From positions 143,866 to 207,865 of the forward strand of contig JAECUM010001756.1 in assembly GCA_016617855.1 (NCBI GenBank): a stretch of 64,000 bases of DNA, written 5' to 3'. The translations under genes and the position numbers were made by a program. The stretch is from Megalonaias nervosa (taxonomy: Eukaryota > Mollusca > Bivalvia > Unionida > Unionidae). This document shows, in pieces, positions 59,210 through 64,000 of this stretch. Every line of letters begins with the position of its first letter. Position 1 is the first letter of the stretch. The notes beneath the pieces are model-generated. The model saw nothing but the letters and a program-made list of their open reading frames with translations. It ran no database searches and was not told the origin of the DNA.

Positions 59210-59502
59210 ATGTGTGTGAGTGTGTGATTTGGATTTTTAACTTAGCTTTAACAATTTTTCAGTCACATCACTATGATGTCTGCAGTGTGGCAGTTTATAG
59301 TGATGTCTAGCACTGGGGCATCATGCCATAGACATGTAGCATCATGTCCCACCCAGTCACATTATCCTGACACCAGGCTGACCAGTCCTAACACTAACCT
59401 CTTTATGCTGAGCACCAAGCGAGGCAGCTGCAAGTACCATTTTTATTAAGTCTTTGGTATGACTTGGCTGGGGTTCGAACCTGTGAGTTCCTGCATCTGT
59501 GG
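59210..59502 (-). mobile_element. tRNA-derived SINE, copy 9 (5' truncated)
   Basis: Minus strand: GT-rich tail at left, full body, B box 'ggggttcgaacc', and stops at about 'tgcatctgtgg', before the A box. Confidence 0.9.
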
Positions 59503-59640
59503 CGAAATGAAAGATAATGGACAAAATAAGTAGAAGGTAAATAAAATGAAAGATAATAGCCCAAAAAAGTAAAACACTGTAAAAGGTAAATAAAATGAAA
59601 GTTTGTGGCCAAAATAGAAGCAAGACCACTAAAATACAGA
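59503..59640. repeat. About 50-bp tandem repeat, three copies
   Basis: 'aaataaaatgaaagataata' + 'gcccaaaaaagtaaaac' type units. Confidence 0.7.
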
Positions 59641-60119
59641 GAAAACACCTAAATCTCTGTGACTTGCTATATATAAGGGATGCCATTCTCTACTGATGGG
59701 TTTGATGTTATGGAATTTAAATTCCACATATTTTACCAAGTATACTGAACATGCTAACTTAAGTAACATGCCAACTTAAGTAATGTTTGGCATCACTACA
59801 GTATACTGAATCTTCCATTTGGAAACTGTGACAGCAGGGCAGCTTTGGCTGCTTTACGTGCTCTTTCATGACCCTTAGTACCAAGGACACTAAGCAATCA
59901 GCAGTGCAGAATATATTGTAGACATTTTATGAGCAATCATCCATGTTTCTGTAAGATTTGGGATACTAACGGGCTATCAAATTTTAGTTTTGCAAGATTT
60001 TTGGTGTGAAATGGAAATATGAAAAAGATAATGAAATTTCGTTTTCAAAATTTCAATTTAGTTAAAAAAATTGTGTATAGTCATAATTTCTGCTGTAAAA
60101 ATAGAGACTCACACAGTCA
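59641..60119. other. No gene seen
   Basis: Nothing recognised. Confidence 0.4.
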
Positions 60120-60861
60120 GTATGAAACCTACATGCCATTCTCAACATTACTCTCTCAATACACCAACATGTCATGAACACATGCAAAGCTGCATATCTG
60201 GAGCTGAGATGCATCAGCTCCATTCGAAATTTCCTTTCGGCTGATGCCACTAAAACACTTCTGTATTCCTCAGTACTTCAAGACTGGACTATTGTAATTC
60301 ACTTCTATCTGGTTTATCTCAGTATCTACTACAGAAACTTTAAAAAGTTCAACACACGGCTCCTTAGAATATGAAGAACTGAGCATCCCCCCCCCCCCAT
60401 GTAACCTCCATGGCTACCCGTATGATCCGAATCAAATATAAAATCTGTCCACTGTGCTACATTTTGCTGACTGGCTCCAGTCCAATAAACCTATCTGACC
60501 TCACCCGTATACACCCGATATTGAAACTTATGATCCTTTTCCGATATTTGTATTCTCATTGTTCCCCTGTTACAAAGTCATATGGACATTCTTTTGTGTA
60601 CCAGGGCCCAGCTACATGGAACAAATTGTCTATTGATCTTATACACAAGGACACTGTGATTTCATTCAAGAGTGCTTATAAAGCACATGTATTTTGACTA
60701 CAAGGACAGACTTAATAATGTTTACTGCCTTAATTACTGTCAGCCTGTTTTTATATTGTAACTTCATGGCATTTGGTTCTGTAATCTTGTTGTGATGTTT
60801 TCATGTGTTATCTAATACTGCAAAGCACTCAGAGCTTAAAGATAGGTGCTGTACACAATAT
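60120..60861 (+). pseudogene. 3' end of a second LINE (CR1/L2-like), decayed
   Basis: Plus strand. CKAAYLELRCISSIRNFLS and DATKTLLYSSVL (about 60180-60275) match the post-catalytic part of CR1-like reverse transcriptases. RIKYKICPLCYILLTGSSP (60430-60485), SYGHSFVYQGPATWNKLS (60580-60635) and FKSAYKAH (60665-60690) match its C-terminal end. Frames change near 60290 and 60375. After the stop, 'aaagcactcagagcttaaag' leads to the ATT tail. Only the last fifth of the protein is present. It is a different family from the LINE at 55815-57612, judging by protein and tail. Confidence 0.85.
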
Positions 60862-60875
60862 TATTATCATTATTA

Positions 60876-60906
<31 letters not shown>

Positions 60907-61005
60907 AATATTCATATTATCATTATTATTATTAATATTATTATTATTATTATTATTATTCATGTTATTATCATTATTATTATTATCATCATTATATTAT
61001 TATCA

Positions 61006-61043
<38 letters not shown>

Positions 61044-61068
61044 CATCATCATCATTATTATTAATATC
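60862..61068. repeat. Expanded ATT/ATC microsatellite at a LINE tail
   Basis: Begins at the LINE 3' end and continues for about 200 bp of interrupted ATT, ATC and TTA units, so it most likely grew from the LINE tail. Long Ile/Tyr/Leu runs in open frames here are artefacts. Confidence 0.95.
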
Positions 61069-62970
61069 CAGTAATTGGTTCAAGATGACACCATGGGATG
61101 TTGCTGGAAAATTAGAGGACTGGTTGACAAAGTTGAATTATTGGAGGGGGTGGCAGCAGGTATTAACAAGGGTGACTCGGGATCTACGCTGCATCAGCAA
61201 GATTGATTTTTGGTGCCTCCAGATGAGGACCAATTTTTACACTGAAAGGTGGAATGAAATTTGGTTTCTGTGTGTACAGGGCTTGATTTTGGCATTTGGC
61301 CTATAGATGACATCATATGTTTATACAAGAAATGGAAAAAAAAAATCGGGCCCATTGGCACTTGCCAGATTTAAATGTCAGGTAATTTCGAAAACAACAG
61401 GGTCACAAATACTTGTACTGATTTTTTGTTTATTCGAGAAACTGAAATGCATATCAAACACAGTTTTCTGCAATTTTCTTGTGTGCCAAAATAAGTGTCC
61501 ACCTTTCTGGGCATGACTATTTTAGTTCACAAGGAATCATCCTGTCAGTCTCAAAAACAACTGATTCAAAGAATTTAATGCTTGAGAAGTTGATATATAT
61601 TGCTGAAATGAAAAAATCCATGACCTGAGCTCCTGTTATTGTCAATAACTTCGCATGTCGCAAGCTTTCTATACTTGGATTTCAATTTCTCATGCTCTAG
61701 TAACCATTCTCCTCTATAACTTATTTTGGACACTGAAGGCTATGTTTATTTCTCCCCGAACACTATTTGGAAATAAATGTAGCACAATTTTTGCTGAAGA
61801 ATTAAAATTTATATCAATGATCTGCCATGTGATCTCACTAGTTTTAAGCTAATCAAAATCAGAGAGACATTTATGCCAGCAATTGAAACTGAGCGCCATA
61901 GGATTGTTTGGCAACAAGCACAAAGATACATAAGAATTTAATTTTAAAAAACCTGAGCAATTTACTCCCTGGTTTGGAACAAAATGTTTTTTTTTAAAAA
62001 ATGTTACATACAGTTGATGGACTATCTTGTGAACACCGCAAACTACAAAATTCAAGATTTAACGCAGATCCTAGAAACATACCATATGATACCTGACTGA
62101 ATCTTATATCAAGATATTAATCACACCGGTTAAAAAGTGTCAAATGGCTTAGTGACCAAGACTAATTCGGAGTGCATTTAATCATATGGCTCAGTTTGAG
62201 TGAGTGTTCTCAAGTAATTAAGTACTGTCATTTCAAACATACACAGAACATCCCCAACTTGGCCTGGTAGTAGTTTCTTTGATCAAACATAAAATCATGG
62301 ACTGTGTTTGGAGCAATAAACTGAAAACTTTTGAAGTAAATGCTCAAAATTGAATTGTTTTGAATTATTGAATATGTATGCATTAAAATATGTCTTTATC
62401 CAGTAAGAGTCAATCTGCACAAAAATATGTAAATACACTGTTTACAAGATCTTGGGTGTGTGTGTGTGTGTCTGTGTGTATTAAGGTGGATCACACACCC
62501 CTCCTCAATTTACTACAATTGTTGTAAGGCTTATCTATGAGCATGACTTATCACTGGAGAAATATGGTACTTACTTGACTGTTTGTGTATAAATGCAGAC
62601 TACAACAGATTATCAGTCTTATGTTAAGTCTTATTGTTAAGAGCAGCATACATTTCAATGGAGGTACAAACAAGGTCTCTCTTATTTCAAAGATTCAAGG
62701 ATAAGTTTACACCCAATACACATTTTATGTAATCAATGCCCAAGTTGCTAGATGAGTATCTCTATTGACTAAGACAATGAAGACTGCATAGCTCATAAAC
62801 TTATTGCACCACTGCCTCTATTATGTTACCTCTCCAGTAAACAGCGGCTAGACAGCCAATGATGAACCCTAACTCCCAAAAATTGTACATCTTATGCAGG
62901 TAACTGCAGAAGACTTCATGGAAGATTGGTTAACTGAACATACAAGCTTCGTCTCTAAATAAAGTCATTA
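61069..62970. other. No gene recognised
   Basis: Short open frames at 61307-61516 and 61655-61852 have no recognisable domain; a short GT run near 62455. Confidence 0.4.
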
Positions 62971-62974
62971 ATAT

Positions 62975-62986
62975 CATATATATATG

Positions 62987-63026
<40 letters not shown>

Positions 63027-63028
63027 TA
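62975..63028. repeat. TA microsatellite
   Basis: TA run with two TG interruptions. Confidence 0.95.
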
Positions 63029-63937
63029 GTTACGTGTGCGCTCGTACAAATGTAACAAAAGAAAAGAGTGAAGTCAACAAGCTTTGTAAATTTTAACAAA
63101 ATAATTTATTTCCCTAGAAAACAATGTAAAAATAGGAAATAGTACTTACAGTTTGTGAATATAATCCAAAAATTAATCCTAAAGTTGAAAAAGATAAGTC
63201 CTATCACTAAACAGTTCTAATTGAATCCGGGTTCAAATCTCGATGAAATTCCAATATGGATGTGATGACGTCAGATGATGTCTGTACTGATGGTAACAGA
63301 TCCTCGATTGAATCACAGTTTATGTTTCTGTACAGAATTCCAGAATGAATTTCCACTGAATTTTTTTTCTCCCAGAACTTTAATAAATATAAAGCACTTG
63401 TTTAGTTTTCTAGAGAATAAATTATTAAATTCCAAAAAAACAGATGAACTTCAAACAATCTGGCAACAACAATAAAAACCTCCTGAACCCTCAAGGTTTA
63501 AAATACAACTCACTAAATCTACTAGAGAGCATCTGTTTAAAGCTGCGATTTCAGATCACATGGTAGCTTCATGTGATGAGCTACGTGATTTCTAATTTGA
63601 ACATCGCAATAAAAAAAAATGCCATTTATCACATATGCAAGAATAGCCCTATCTAAGAATCAAATTCTCACGCTGTAAATGAATTTAAAAATAAAACCGT
63701 TTACAACAGAGCTAACATGTAGATTGTAAAAGACCTTGGCAATAGCCAATTGATTTCACTTGATGTTTACAAAAACTGTGAGCTAAAAATAGTGCTGAAG
63801 TAAAGTTAAGATCTAATCGTGTCAAGCCAATTTTTGGAAAAGAGATTAAAATCCAATGAAAATTATCATTACAATAAAATATAATAAACAAAAATAAAAT
63901 AAAAAGAATTTAAAACTAACACACAAGCAATTTAATT

Positions 63938-63939
<2 letters not shown>
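63029..63939. other. No gene seen
   Basis: AT-rich, nothing recognised. Confidence 0.4.

Positions 63940-64000
<61 letters not shown>
63940..64000. repeat. CA then TA microsatellite, runs off the window
   Basis: About 11 CA units followed by TA units to the last base. Confidence 0.97.

Noticed and set aside
60803..61306. 167-codon open frame through the ATT run
   Set aside because: Mostly Ile/Leu runs made by the microsatellite; the non-repetitive end has no recognisable domain.

Overview
This is animal nuclear DNA: AT-rich, packed with transposon remnants, SINEs, microsatellites and minisatellites, with introns and no operons. The repeat types suggest a lophotrochozoan, most likely a mollusc and perhaps a bivalve: many tRNA-derived SINEs ending in CA repeats, CR1/L2-like LINE tails that grow into ATT microsatellites, and arrays of 'gtgaccttgacctttgacc' units. 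That assignment is inference; no species-diagnostic gene is present. I see no complete host gene. The best host-gene evidence is two minus-strand segments with good splice sites and open frames (39421-39521 and 14844-14968), which may belong to one gene with very long introns.

Layout. 0-0.6 kb: ATT microsatellites with a duplicated unit. 1.4-4.25 kb: a nested pair. A nearly full-length hAT transposon (1600-4122; two in-frame stops; terminal inverted repeats; 8-bp target duplication with two mismatches) sits inside the THAP zinc-finger codons of an older, internally deleted THAP/DDE transposon on the minus strand. 4.25-14.8 kb: repeats and minisatellites, including 36-bp arrays at 11.0 and 11.7-12.5 kb. 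14.8-43 kb: a candidate intronic landscape with SINEs, palindromic MITEs, DR1-like motif arrays, a hAT MITE (27062-27336) and minisatellites. 44.1-46.9 kb: a SINE split by a 2.4-kb inverted-repeat element ('element A') with a TA target duplication. 47.5-52.7 kb: a second large inverted-repeat element ('element B'). 55.8-57.6 kb: a 5'-truncated LINE reverse transcriptase on the minus strand. 60.1-61.1 kb: the 3' end of another LINE, running into an ATT microsatellite. The window ends in CA/TA microsatellite.

The most interesting signal is that elements A and B, with unrelated terminal repeats, each have arms built from many copies of a short palindromic word (TTCATGAA in A; CCAAGG..CCTTGG in B). 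Each also carries an exon-like segment for the same small motif (acidic-Tyr-x3-Asp-hydrophobic-Val-x-Ala-Lys/Arg-Leu ... Ile-Ile), followed at once by a splice donor. Element A adds a coiled-coil exon. This could be an undescribed DNA transposon group with its own intron-containing gene, or repeated capture of a host gene family.

Nothing here forms a pathway. The window records layered insertions whose order can be read: the THAP/DDE element before the hAT; the SINE before element A; and a 71-bp copy of nearby DNA placed into the same SINE.
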